64,000 nt of DNA from Actinomyces dentalis DSM 19115 (lineage in GTDB: Bacteria > Actinomycetota > Actinomycetes > Actinomycetales > Actinomycetaceae): the NCBI RefSeq assembly GCF_000429225.1, contig NZ_AUBL01000013.1, positions 1 to 64,000 on the forward strand. Reading direction: 5' to 3'. The notes beneath the pieces are model-generated. The model saw only the letters and a list, made by a program, of their open reading frames with translations, was not told the DNA's origin and ran no database searches. Positions 9,966 to 18,092 of the stretch are shown here, piece by piece. Positions within the stretch are counted from its first letter, which is position 1, and every line of letters starts with the position of its first letter. The position numbers were made by a program, and so were the translations under genes.

Positions 9966-11369
9966 TCACCGCCCTGCGCGCCGGGCGCGGCGCCGTCTGC
10001 GGCGCTCCTGGCACCACTGCGCGACGGCGAGGCTGCTCAGGCCGTAGATGCCCAGCACGTACATCGACGTCGTCGCCAGCTCAGGCAGGGACAGGCTGCC
10101 CGCAGGCAGGGCGGCCCACTGCCACAGCTGCCCCGTCAGCTGGAGGCACAGCAGCCCGAGCAGGGCGAAGCGGGCCCGGTCGTGACCGCGGAAGGTGAGT
10201 GCGATGAGGGCCCCCAGACCCAGGTAGATCACCGCCAGCGAGCCCCAGACGACCGCGTCGAACCGCCCGGCGGGGAGCGGATGGCCCAGTTCCGCGACCA
10301 TCAGGTCGACGAGCTGGGAGACGTGCGGCAGGTAGGACAGCGCGTCCAGGACGGTGCCGCACACGATGGCCAGCATCGCGCACACCAGCGCCGTGGGGCG
10401 GGAGGCCGCCCGTCGCGCCGCCTTCGACGTCGCCGTCACGATGTCGTCGCCGGGGGCCGGCGCCCCGGCGTCGCCGTCGGGCAGGACCGGGGCGGGCGCG
10501 GCGCTCAGATCGGCGCCGTCGAGCTCGAGGATCGGCAGGTTCCCGTCGGTTCTCACCGCGTCCCCGCCGCCGTTGCGCGAGTGGTACCCGGTGGAGAAGC
10601 GCTCCAGCACCGTTGCGCCGACCGCGGGGACCGCGTCGCGGACCGTCGCCAGGACGTGATCGCGCTCGGCGTCGGTGTCGGCGTCGATCTTGTGGGTGAC
10701 CTGTCCGGTGAACAGCGACAGGCCGACGGCGCGGTCGTAGGTGCCGGCCGCGAGCCAGTCGACGCGCGCGCCGCCGGGCAGCAGCCAGCCCCCGGGGGTC
10801 GGCCAGAACCGGATGTGGTGGCGCCGGGAGGGGCTCCCCGCGACCTCCTGCTCGTAGGCGAAGGCCTGGGGGCGGCCGAAGAGCATGAGGGTGCTCACCG
10901 GCGCGGCCCGGTAGGAGCGCCTGGTCAGCGCCGCGCCCACGATGCGCATCGAGCTGCCCAGGCTCAGGGGGTCGGCGAGCGTCCAGCCCGCCGCCTGCAT
11001 GACCCGGTGCAGGTCCTCTCCGGTTCCGCGCACGGCCAGGTTGATCGGGTCCCCGAGCATGCCGTTGGTGGTGCGGGCGCGCCCGATGAAGTAGTCGGGC
11101 ACGTAGATCGCCGTGAGGATGCGGTGCACCCGGGGCAGGGCCAGGTAGGACGTCAGCAGCCAGAACCCCAGGAGGTAGGCCAGCTGCGGGGCCGGCCGCC
11201 AGCCCTGGCGGGCCAGCGCGAGCGCGAGCAGGGTCACGTACACCAGCGCGATGCCGAAGAAGACCAGGTCCAGACTGTGCCAGCTCAGCAGGCGCCGCCG
11301 CACGGGGCGCGGGGCCGCGTCCGGGTCCGCGCGCCCCCGCGCGTCGTCGGACGGGCCGCCGGTGGTCAC
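9966..11369 (-). CDS. LssY C-terminal domain membrane protein
   Basis: About 467 residues. Two N-terminal hydrophobic segments (VFFGIALVYVTLLALAL; LAYLLGFWLLTSYLAL), a soluble LssY_C-type domain (IYVPDYFIGRARTTNGMLGD; DPINLAVRG; MQAAGWTLADPLS), then four more membrane segments in the last 120 residues. The domain is found in membrane proteins of unknown function, sometimes near PAP2 phosphatases. I preferred the GTG at 11369; an in-frame ATG at 11525 would add a 52-residue Arg/Pro/Gly-rich tail and nearly abut the divergent tig promoter. Monocistronic. Start uncertain. Confidence 0.7.
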   Translation of the reverse strand: MTTGGPSDDARGRADPDAAPRPVRRRLLSWHSLDLVFFGIALVYVTLLALALARQGWRPAPQLAYLLGFWLLTSYLALPRVHRILTAIYVPDYFIGRARTTNGMLGDPINLAVRGTGEDLHRVMQAAGWTLADPLSLGSSMRIVGAALTRRSYRAAPVSTLMLFGRPQAFAYEQEVAGSPSRRHHIRFWPTPGGWLLPGGARVDWLAAGTYDRAVGLSLFTGQVTHKIDADTDAERDHVLATVRDAVPAVGATVLERFSTGYHSRNGGGDAVRTDGNLPILELDGADLSAAPAPVLPDGDAGAPAPGDDIVTATSKAARRAASRPTALVCAMLAIVCGTVLDALSYLPHVSQLVDLMVAELGHPLPAGRFDAVVWGSLAVIYLGLGALIALTFRGHDRARFALLGLLCLQLTGQLWQWAALPAGSLSLPELATTSMYVLGIYGLSSLAVAQWCQERRRRRRARRAGR

Positions 11370-11634
11370 GCCCCGCACCCTACGCGTCCGCCGGCGGGAC
11401 GGCCCGCCGCCGGGGCGGGGCGTTTCCGCGCGGCCGCTGCCCGAGCGCGGTCCGGTCCGCGGTCCGGCCCGGGCCCCGGCGCGACCGGGGGACTCGCCTG
11501 TGCCGAGCCTCATTTTCCGAGTCAAAGGGGCCGTGCCCTAGGATGGCACGGATCGACGCCACCGATCGGCGTCCGTCGGGGCGCCGTCGCGCCCCGTGCG
11601 CCTCACCAGCATCCATGCATCGGAGTAGACCCCC

Positions 11635-13221
11635 GTGAAGAGCACTGTCGAGAACCTTGACCCCGCGCGCATCAAGCTGACCGTCGAGGTCCCCTACGAG
11701 GAGCTCAAGCCCAGCCTGGACGCCGCCTACAAGGAGATCGGCTCCCAGATCCAGGTCCCCGGCTTCCGCCGCGGGCACGTCCCCGACCAGATCATCGACC
11801 GGCGCGTGGGCCGCGCCACCGTCATCCAGGAGGCCGTCAACAAGAAGCTCGCCGACCTCTACCGCGAGGCCATCGAGGAGTCCGGGCGCGCGCCGATGAT
11901 CCAGCCCGAGGTGGAGATCACCGAGCTGCCCAACGTCACCGGCGCCCAGGGCGGGCGGCTCGTCTTCACCGCCGAGGTCACGGTCCGCCCCGAGATCGAC
12001 CTGCCCGATCTGTCCGGCGCCGAGATCGCCATCGACGCCGTCGAGGTCTCCGACGAGGACGTCGACGCCGAGCTGCAGAACCTGCGCGCCCGCTTCGGCT
12101 CGCTCAAGTCCGTCGACCGCGAGGCCCGCACCGGCGACTTCGTCACCATCGGCCTCAAGGCCGTCATCGACGGCGAGGAGGTGGACAGCGCCTCCGGCGT
12201 CTCCTACGAGATCGGCAAGGGCAATATGCTCCAGGGGCTGGATGCCGCCCTGGAGGGGCTCAGGGCCGGGGAGTCCGCCGTGTTCACCACCACCCTGGCG
12301 GGCGGCGAGCACGAGGGCGAGGAGGCCGCGGTCACCGTCGACGTCGAGGCCGTCAAGCAGCGCGAGCTGCCCGAGGTCGACGACGACTTCGCCTCGATCG
12401 CCTCCGAGTTCGACACGGTGGAGGGGATGCTCGAGGACCTGCGCCAGCAGGTGGTCGAGCGCAGGACCGAGGACCAGGCCGTCACCGCCCGCGACGCCCT
12501 GCTGGAGCACCTGCGGGCCGAGATCTCCTTCGACGTGCCCGCCGACGTGGTGGACAACGAGATCAAGCAGCACCTGGAGGCCGAGGGCAAGGCCGACGAC
12601 GCCGCCCACGCCGATGAGATCCGCGAGGACATCACCAACGGCGTGCGCGACCAGATCATTCTCGACACCCTGGCCGAGGCCCTCGAGGTGAGCGTGGAGC
12701 AGGAGGAGCTGTTCGACTTCCTCTTCCACACGGCGCAGCAGTACGGCATGGAGCCCGCCCAGTTCATGCAGGGCGCCCAGCGCGCCGGCCAGATCCCGGC
12801 CTTCGTCTCCGAGATCGCCCGCAACAAGTCCCTCGCCCTGGCCCTGCGCCAGGTGACGGTCAAGGACTTCAACGGCGAGGTCGTGGACCTGACGAAGTTC
12901 ATCGGCTCCGACGAGCTCGACGCCGAGGCCCTGGTCTCCGAGGTCGAGGAGGCCGCTGCCGACGACGGCGGTGACGACGGCGCGCCCGCCTCCGGGGACG
13001 ACGCGACCGGCGCCGGCGATGACGCCGCGCCCGCCGGCGGCGCCGATGACGGGCCCGCGGACGACGTCGCCTTCGTCGCCTCGGCCTTCTCCCTGGCCGA
13101 CCCGACGTCCTCCCCGGACTCCGCCGACTCCCCGGCCTCTCCGGCCTCCGCGGGTTCCGCCGGCAGCGCGGCCTCCGCCGGCAGTGCGGACTCCCCGGCC
13201 TCCGCCGGCAGCGCCGAGTGA
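11635..13221 (+). CDS. tig: Trigger factor with long acidic, Ala/Ser-rich C-terminal tail
   Basis: Ribosome-associated chaperone and prolyl isomerase. Residues 1-150 form the ribosome-binding domain with the signature region FRRGHVPDQII; the FKBP-type PPIase domain follows (GDFVTIGLKAVIDGEEVD ... GLRAGE), then the helical C-terminal domain to about residue 425. GTG start at 11635 with no close in-frame alternative. At 528 residues it is about 60-90 longer than usual. The surplus is a low-complexity tail, first Asp/Gly/Ala-rich (DDGGDDGAPASGDD) then Ser/Ala/Pro repeats (SPASAGSAE). A strong terminator follows at 13296-13336. In many actinobacteria tig is followed directly by clpP1P2-clpX; here about 8 kb of accessory genes intervenes. 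Confidence 0.95.
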   Translation: MKSTVENLDPARIKLTVEVPYEELKPSLDAAYKEIGSQIQVPGFRRGHVPDQIIDRRVGRATVIQEAVNKKLADLYREAIEESGRAPMIQPEVEITELPNVTGAQGGRLVFTAEVTVRPEIDLPDLSGAEIAIDAVEVSDEDVDAELQNLRARFGSLKSVDREARTGDFVTIGLKAVIDGEEVDSASGVSYEIGKGNMLQGLDAALEGLRAGESAVFTTTLAGGEHEGEEAAVTVDVEAVKQRELPEVDDDFASIASEFDTVEGMLEDLRQQVVERRTEDQAVTARDALLEHLRAEISFDVPADVVDNEIKQHLEAEGKADDAAHADEIREDITNGVRDQIILDTLAEALEVSVEQEELFDFLFHTAQQYGMEPAQFMQGAQRAGQIPAFVSEIARNKSLALALRQVTVKDFNGEVVDLTKFIGSDELDAEALVSEVEEAAADDGGDDGAPASGDDATGAGDDAAPAGGADDGPADDVAFVASAFSLADPTSSPDSADSPASPASAGSAGSAASAGSADSPASAGSAE

Positions 13222-13295
13222 GAACGAGCGGGCCGGTCGGCCGGTAGCCCGTGCGCCGGGCCAGCCGCGACGTCGTCCGAGGCTCAGTCGCTTGT

Positions 13296-13336
13296 GCGAG
13301 CGGGCCGCCGCCCTTCGGGGCAGGCGGCCCGCTCGC
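13296..13336 (+). terminator. Strong hairpin terminator after tig
   Basis: A 14-bp perfect stem (13296-13309 with 13323-13336) whose loop contains a further GCCC-TTCG-GGGC stem. It separates tig from the TetR operon. Confidence 0.8.
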
Positions 13337-13379
13337 GCGTTGGATGATCGTTGACGCCGGACGCGCGGACGCCTACCCT

Positions 13380-13411
13380 ATGACTGATCAGTCATATGAC
13401 TGATCAGTCAT
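13380..13411. promoter_or_regulatory. Duplicated TetR-type operator
   Basis: The perfect 16-bp palindrome ATGACTGATCAGTCAT occurs twice head to tail (13380-13395 and 13396-13411), ending next to the AGGAGG ribosome binding site at 13412-13417. The position argues for autorepression of the TetR gene and its operon. Confidence 0.85.
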
Positions 13412-13422
13412 AGGAGGTCGTC

Positions 13423-14190
13423 GTGCCCCGCCCCACCTTCTTCAACCTCCCCGAGGACAAGCGCGCCCGCGTCGTCGAGGCCCTCAAGGCCGAGTTCGCC
13501 GCCCGCCCCTACGCCCGGGCCTCGGTCGACCGCGTCATCGCCGCCGCCGGCGTGTCCAAGGGCAGCTTCTACCAGTACTTCGAGAACAAGGACGACGCCT
13601 ACGCCCACCTGGTGCGCGAGCTCATGAGCGCGCGCGTCGGCCTGATGGGGGCGCCCGCGCCCGATGCCCCCTTCGAGGAGGTGCTCGCCGCCATCGTGCG
13701 GGGGAGCCATGACTTCCATCTGCGCGACCCGCTGGGCTGGGCGGTGCTCGCGCGCGCCCTGGCCGACGACGCCCCGCCGGTGCTCGGCTCCGACCAGTCG
13801 GTCTCCGGCGGCGTGCACCGGTGGGCGGTCGCCGCCATCGTCGCGGGGCAGGCGTCCGGCGAGCTGCGCGGGGACGTCGACGCCGAGACCGCCGCCTGGA
13901 TGATCGAGCGCGTGCTGCTGGGAACGCCCCACTACGTCATGACCCGTTTCAACGTGGACCCCGAGCGCGCCGCCGTCGACGGCAGCGCCTTCGACCGGCC
14001 CGAGATCGCCCGGGTGGCCGACGTCGTCGTCGCCCTGCTGGCGGCCGCCCTCAGGGCGCCGCGCGCGGACGGTGACGGGGACGGTGACGGGGGCCGGGAC
14101 CGCGCCCGCGGGAGCCGGGGCGCGCGTGCGGTGCGGGGCGCGGGGCAGGGCCGTCGGGACCGCATTCGTGGGGGCGGGGACCGTGCCTGA
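13423..14190 (+). CDS. TetR/AcrR family transcriptional regulator
   Basis: GTG start 5 bases after AGGAGG and directly behind a duplicated palindromic operator. The N-terminal helix-turn-helix is clear (RVVEALKAEFAARPYARAS, then AAAGVSKGSFYQYFENKDD, residues about 15-60). The rest is the ligand-binding helical domain. The last 50 residues are Gly/Arg-rich low complexity (GDGDGDGGRDRARGSRG) that overlaps the start of the following ATPase gene, so the C-terminal end is probably not structured. It likely represses itself and the ABC exporter behind it until a ligand binds. Ligand unknown. Confidence 0.88.
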   Translation: MPRPTFFNLPEDKRARVVEALKAEFAARPYARASVDRVIAAAGVSKGSFYQYFENKDDAYAHLVRELMSARVGLMGAPAPDAPFEEVLAAIVRGSHDFHLRDPLGWAVLARALADDAPPVLGSDQSVSGGVHRWAVAAIVAGQASGELRGDVDAETAAWMIERVLLGTPHYVMTRFNVDPERAAVDGSAFDRPEIARVADVVVALLAAALRAPRADGDGDGDGGRDRARGSRGARAVRGAGQGRRDRIRGGGDRA

Positions 14191-15034
14191 GGCGATCGCG
14201 GCCCGCGGGCTCTCCTTCACCTACCGGGGCTCGGCCCGCCCCGCCCTGGACGACGTCGAACTGAGCGTCGCCGCCGGCGAGATCATCGGCCTGCTGGGGC
14301 CCAGCGGCGCGGGCAAGTCCACCCTCCAGCGGGTCCTGACCGGCCTGCTCACCGGGTACCGGGGCTCGGCGCGCGTGCTCGGCCGCGAGATCGCCGACTG
14401 GGGGCGCGAGGTCTACGAGCGCATCGGGGTCGCCTTCGAGACGCCCGTCTCCTTCGGGCGCCTCACCCTGCGCGAGAACCTCGTCTACACCGCCCGCCTG
14501 TACCGCGGCCCCGTCCGGGACCCGGAGGGGCTGCTGGCCGCCGTCGACCTCGCCGACGACGCGGATCTGCGCGCCGCGCGCATGAGCAAGGGCATGGGGG
14601 TGCGCTTCAATGTGGCCCGTGCCCTCCTGCACGGACCCGAGCTGGTCTTCCTCGACGAGCCCACCTCCGGCCTCGACCCGGTGAGGGCGCGGAGGATGGA
14701 GGACCTCATCGCCGCCGAGCGCGCCCGGGGGTGCACCGTCGTCGTCACCACCCACGACATGACCCTCGCCCATCGCGCCTGCGACCGGGTCGGCTTCATC
14801 ATCGACGGGCGCCTGGTCGAGCTCGGCGCGCCGGGCGAGCTGTGCCGGCGGTACGGCAGGCGGGAGGTCCGCGTCACCTGGGACGGGGGCGGCGGTGTTT
14901 ACCCGCTGGACGGTCTCGCCGACGACGCCTCCTTCCACGAGGCGCTGCGCACCCGGCGCGTGCGCGCGCTCCACTCGCGCGAGGCCGACCTGGCCGAGGT
15001 CTTCGCCTCCGTCACCGGTCGGGAGCTGTCATGA
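14183..15034 (+). CDS. ABC transporter ATP-binding protein (exporter type)
   Basis: About 283 residues. Walker A GPSGAGKST, Q-loop region GVAFETPVSF, signature degenerate (ARMSKGMGVRFNVARALL instead of LSGGQ), Walker B LVFLDEPTSGLDP, and H-loop VVTTHDMTLAHR. Similar to multidrug or bacteriocin-type export ATPases (CcmA-like). I chose the GTG at 14183, overlapping the TetR stop, because the family fold starts right after it (AARGLSFTYRG); an upstream ATG at 14072 would add a low-complexity leader. Its stop overlaps the first permease (ATGA at 15031). Confidence 0.85.
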   Translation: MPEAIAARGLSFTYRGSARPALDDVELSVAAGEIIGLLGPSGAGKSTLQRVLTGLLTGYRGSARVLGREIADWGREVYERIGVAFETPVSFGRLTLRENLVYTARLYRGPVRDPEGLLAAVDLADDADLRAARMSKGMGVRFNVARALLHGPELVFLDEPTSGLDPVRARRMEDLIAAERARGCTVVVTTHDMTLAHRACDRVGFIIDGRLVELGAPGELCRRYGRREVRVTWDGGGGVYPLDGLADDASFHEALRTRRVRALHSREADLAEVFASVTGRELS

Positions 15035-15840
15035 CCGGGGCCGGGGCGGGGCGCGCCGCCGCCTGCAGCCGCGCCGCCGTGAGGCGCGCCGCCGCCACCC
15101 TCGTGCTCGACCTGCGGCGCCAGGCAGCGGAGGGGTACTGGTTCGCGGCCCTGCTCGCGGGCCTGATGGTCGGCGCCGTCCTCCTCGCGATCGCCGGGGA
15201 TCCGCGCCGCTGGTGGCCGGTCGTCGTCCTGGCCGAGCTGTCCATCACCTCCTTCTACTTCGCCGCCGTGCAGGTCCTGCGCGAGCGAGGCGAGGGCACC
15301 CTCGCCGCCCGGGCCCTCACCCCGCTGGGGCCGGGGGAGTACCTGGCCGCGCTCGCCGCCTCCCTGTGCCCGCTCGCCCTCGCCGAGGTCGGCGCGCTGG
15401 TCCTCGCGGCCCACGGCGCGGCGGTGCTCTGGCCGGTCCTGGCCCTCGGCGCGGCCCTCGTCTCCTGCCTCTACGTCCTCTACGGCGTCATCGCCGTCGC
15501 CGGCTACGAGACCATCGGGGCCTTCCTGCTGCCCTCGGGGCTGTGGACGATCGTCCTGGGCGTCCCCATCCTGCCCCTCCTCGGGGTCCCGGGCGGGTGG
15601 TGGTTGTGGTGCCACCCGCTCCAGCCCGCCGTCGTCCTCATCGAGGCCGCGTTCGGGGCCCGGCCGGTCGGGGCCGTCGCGCCCTGCGCGCTGCTCGGGG
15701 CCGCCTGGTGCGCGCTCCTGGCCCTCGTCGCCCGGGCGAGGCTGGTGCGCGCCGTCACCGCGAAGGGGGCGATGAACTCCAGCACTACCTGGAAAGAACT
15801 GGCAAGTGCGCGCCGTCACCGCGAGGGGGCGGTCTCATGA
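15031..15840 (+). CDS. ABC exporter permease, first subunit (fluoroquinolone-export-like)
   Basis: About 269 residues, six hydrophobic segments (LLAGLMVGAVLLAIAG; SITSFYFAAVQVL; LYVLYGVIAVAGYETI; GLWTIVLGVPILPLLGVPG and others), resembling the ABC-2 type permeases that pair with the preceding ATPase. The phrase VLRERGEGTLAARALTPL is typical of this exporter group. Starts at the ATGA overlap with the ATPase and ends in an ATGA overlap with the second permease. The last 20 or so codons are odd: a segment repeats in a different frame (see the duplication at 15748-15835), so the natural C-terminus has been replaced. Confidence 0.8.
   Translation: MTGAGAGRAAACSRAAVRRAAATLVLDLRRQAAEGYWFAALLAGLMVGAVLLAIAGDPRRWWPVVVLAELSITSFYFAAVQVLRERGEGTLAARALTPLGPGEYLAALAASLCPLALAEVGALVLAAHGAAVLWPVLALGAALVSCLYVLYGVIAVAGYETIGAFLLPSGLWTIVLGVPILPLLGVPGGWWLWCHPLQPAVVLIEAAFGARPVGAVAPCALLGAAWCALLALVARARLVRAVTAKGAMNSSTTWKELASARRHREGAVS
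15748..15835 (+). repeat. Short direct repeat bracketing a lower-GC insert in the permease tail
   Basis: GTGCGCGCCGTCACCGCG occurs at 15748-15765 and again from about 15807, separated by a stretch of lower GC (AACTCCAGCACTACCTGGAA). The second copy is read in another frame yet still ends in the ATGA overlap. It looks like a duplication or small insertion scar. Confidence 0.6.
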
Positions 15841-16559
15841 GGCCCCGCGCAATGCTGGGACTGCTGCCCGCGGACCTGCGCCGCCTGGCCCGCGACGAGC
15901 TGCTGGTGTGGATGCCGGCCGTGCCCCTGGCCATGGCCCTGGCCGCGCGGCTCGGCGTGCCGGCGCTCCTGCGGGCCGTCGGTCCGGGCGGGGCGGGGGC
16001 CCGGGAATGGGCCGCCCGCATCGACATGGCCGCCTTCGCCATTGTCGTGCCGGTGCTGGTCGGCACGGTCGTGGGCTTCATGCTGCTGGGGGAGAAGGAG
16101 GACGGGGTCTGGTCGGTCCTCGCCGTCACGCCGACGTCCCTGCGCGGCTACCTGATCTGGAGGGCCACCGGCGCGGTGATCGTCGCGGCCGCCGCCGGCG
16201 GGGTGTGCACGCGGCTCGCCGGCCTGGACGACCTGGGGGCGGCGCGCACCGCCGTTCTCGCCGCGGCCGGCGCGCCCCTGGCCGGCGCCGCCGCCCTGAG
16301 TCTGGCGGCCTGGGCGGCGAACACGGTCCAGGGATTCGCCGCCGTCAAGCTGTCCCTGATCGTCCTCGTCCTGCCCGCCGTCGCGCCCCGCGACGCCGGG
16401 GCGTGGCGCTGGCCGCTCGCCGCGATCCCGAGCTGGTGGCCGGTGCGCGCCTACTGGGACCTGACCGGCCCGGGATCCTGGTGGCCCGCCTGGCTGCTGG
16501 GGTCCGTGGCGGTCGGTCTGGCGATCATGGCGGCCGGGCTGCGCCGGGCCGCGCCCTGA
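15837..16559 (+). CDS. ABC exporter permease, second subunit
   Basis: 240 residues with about six membrane segments (AFAIVVPVLVGTVVGFML; WRATGAVIVAAAAGGV; AAALSLAAWAANTVQGFAAV; WWPAWLLGSVAVGLAIMAAG). It contains GEKEDGVWSVLAVTPTSLRGYL, a pattern seen in fluoroquinolone-type export permeases. The ATG overlaps the stop of the first permease, completing a regulator-ATPase-permease-permease operon under the TetR operator. Probable role: export of a toxic or signalling molecule sensed by the TetR protein. Confidence 0.8.
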   Translation: MRPRAMLGLLPADLRRLARDELLVWMPAVPLAMALAARLGVPALLRAVGPGGAGAREWAARIDMAAFAIVVPVLVGTVVGFMLLGEKEDGVWSVLAVTPTSLRGYLIWRATGAVIVAAAAGGVCTRLAGLDDLGAARTAVLAAAGAPLAGAAALSLAAWAANTVQGFAAVKLSLIVLVLPAVAPRDAGAWRWPLAAIPSWWPVRAYWDLTGPGSWWPAWLLGSVAVGLAIMAAGLRRAAP

Positions 16560-16630
16560 GCGGCGACGGCATGACGAGGCGAGGCTGGTGGGACTCATGA
16601 GGCACTTGGGGTCGGCTCGAGTGCGAGACG

Positions 16631-16750
16631 TGTCCGAATCTGTTGCAAAGGCGCTCCGGACCAGGATTGGCCGCGAGAAGAAGCGCGGAATATCAACGAT
16701 TCTCCTCGCGCGTTCCGGCGCGATCGGGGCCTTTGCAACAGATTCGGACA
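16631..16750. repeat. 120-bp palindromic element, family 1, copy A
   Basis: Perfect 22-bp terminal inverted repeats (TGTCCGAATCTGTTGCAAAG.. at 16631-16652 and its complement at 16729-16750). The interior conserves GAGAAGAAGCGCGGAATAT and TCAACG with the second copy at 53769-53888, which is also exactly 120 bp. Non-coding and able to fold along its whole length. Could be a MITE or a regulatory RNA hairpin. No target duplication seen. Confidence 0.85.
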
Positions 16751-16752
16751 CC

Positions 16753-17370
16753 GGGATTATTCCGGGTGCGTCTGAGCGCGTCTCCCGATGTGATGCAAGG
16801 GGTTGTTGAGGGCGGTGGGGCGTGGGGGTCGGTCGTGATGGTCCGTCCGAGTCGCCCCCGGGTGCGCTGCTCGTGCAGCTCGACGGCCGCGTCGTTGTAG
16901 ATGGCCGCCCCTGGGTGCGCTGGGGGCGCTGGTCGCGGCGGAATCGGCCGGGGTGATCGTCGGGGGCGGTCCGGGCGGCGTCGGGGGCGGTTCGGACGGC
17001 ATCGGGGGCGGTTCCGGCGCCCCGCCCCGCCGGTTGTCCCGCATGGTGGGACAGCGTCTCGCATGTCGTGACGACGCCGGTTCGCGAGCACGTCACTTAA
17101 CCCGCGAGATCGTCACTTAACCCGCGAGCACGTCACTCTGGCAGACGTGCTCGCGGGTTAAGTGACGATCTCGGCGGTTACCCGACGATCTCGCGGACCG
17201 CGGCGGGGTGCGTCTGGGTGCGTCTCTTAGTGTGGTGGCAATTCCCGCGGGGCCCTCGGCGTCGAGGGGGGTCCGTCGGCCCGTGAGGGCGGCGGGCATC
17301 GTGGGAGCCCTGTTCCTCAGCCAGATTCACAAGGAGAGCACCGCCATGAGCCCGCCGGATGATAGCCTTC
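16753..17370. mobile_element. Mosaic repeat element with GATTATTC/GATAGCCTTC ends (third, most decayed copy)
   Basis: The left end (GGGATTATTC then GGGTGCGTCTGAG) matches, in reverse, the right end of the element at 53641-54398. The right end (AAGGAGAGCACCGCCATGAG ... GATAGCCTTC) matches the right end of the element at 39629-40102. Inside it carries a GC-rich degenerate stretch (16800-17040), the conserved CCCGCATGGTGGGAC block and the 20-bp-unit palindrome at 17085-17193. No transposase. Boundaries are inferred from the comparison and are the least certain of the three copies. Confidence 0.5.
17085..17193. repeat. Palindromic array of 20-bp units, core CGTCACTTAACCCG, copy 1
   Basis: Units CGAGCACGTCACTTAACCCG (17085-17104), then CGAGAT.. 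(17105-17124) and a partial third. After the 9-base loop ACTCTGGCA (17135-17143) the same units run inverted (17144-17193). The central inverted repeat is 30 bp and perfect. Each unit is CGAG, two variable bases, then a fixed 14-base core. A second copy is at 39814-39922. Confidence 0.85.
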
Positions 17371-17575
17371 CGGCGGCCGGATGGCTGGCAGGTTCGCCCG
17401 TCATGACGCGTGTTGAGGGAGGTGGGCCGTGGTCCGGGTCGAGGGTCGTGACCGGGCGGCTGCGGGCGGTGCCGGCGGCGGCGCGGGCAGTGCGGGCAGT
17501 GCCGGCGGCGGCGCGGGAGACAGCGGCGGCGCTGACGATAGCGGCGGCACCGGCGTCGCGGGCGGGGAGGCGGGC

Positions 17576-18085
17576 ATGCCCGCCGAGGAGGTCCTCGCCG
17601 TCGTCGACTGGTTGGAGGCGCGCGGGGCCGTCCACGTCATCACCGGAGGGTGGGCCGTCGACGCGCTCGTCGGGCGCGCCACCCGCCCCCACCGGGACCT
17701 CGATGTCATCGTCGAGGCGGGGGCGTGCGACGGCCTGGCCCGGTGGCTGTGCGGGCGGGGCTACGAGGTGGTCGTGGACTGGCTGCCGATCCGCGTCGAA
17801 CTCAGGCGGGGGCGGTGCGGCGTCGATCTGCACCCCATGGAGGTCGACGGGCGCGGCGACGGCGTGCAGGCGGGCTTCGGCACCCAGGTCTTCGAGCACC
17901 GCGCCGCCGACCGCACGCGGGGCCGCATCGGCGGTCGCCGGGTCGTGGTCGCCACCGCGGCCCGCCTCATGGAGCTCCACCGGGGCTACGAGCCGCGCCC
18001 CGAGGACCTCCACGACATCGCTCTGCTGCGCCGCCTCCTCCAGTCGGACGAGCCGGCCGGGGGAGGCGGCGAGCCGGCGGGATGA
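17576..18085 (+). CDS. Aminoglycoside/lincosamide nucleotidyltransferase-like protein
   Basis: 169 residues. The nucleotidyltransferase motif is GGWAVDALVG...HRDLDVIVEA (Gly-Gly-Trp, then Asp-x-Asp metal ligands, residues about 24-45), as in ANT(2'')/Lnu-like and related proteins. A later conserved Asp region (GVDLHPMEV) and the ending PRPEDLHDIALL also fit. I chose the ATG at 17576 with GGGGAGG upstream; a GTG at 17429 would add a 49-residue Gly/Ala-rich leader made of a short tandem repeat. Such proteins transfer AMP to antibiotics, but many are of unknown substrate; resistance cannot be claimed. It sits alone in a repeat-rich gap, consistent with acquisition. Confidence 0.75.
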   Translation: MPAEEVLAVVDWLEARGAVHVITGGWAVDALVGRATRPHRDLDVIVEAGACDGLARWLCGRGYEVVVDWLPIRVELRRGRCGVDLHPMEVDGRGDGVQAGFGTQVFEHRAADRTRGRIGGRRVVVATAARLMELHRGYEPRPEDLHDIALLRRLLQSDEPAGGGGEPAG

Positions 18086-18092
18086 GCGGGGC

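Noticed and set aside
6976-10017. 1013-codon open frame including the FucP region
   Set aside because: The FucP protein is encoded in another frame of the same strand; only the last 491 codons are the binding protein.
17085-17193. Possible CRISPR array
   Set aside because: The 20-bp units are contiguous without spacers and are arranged as an inverted repeat; no cas genes in the window.
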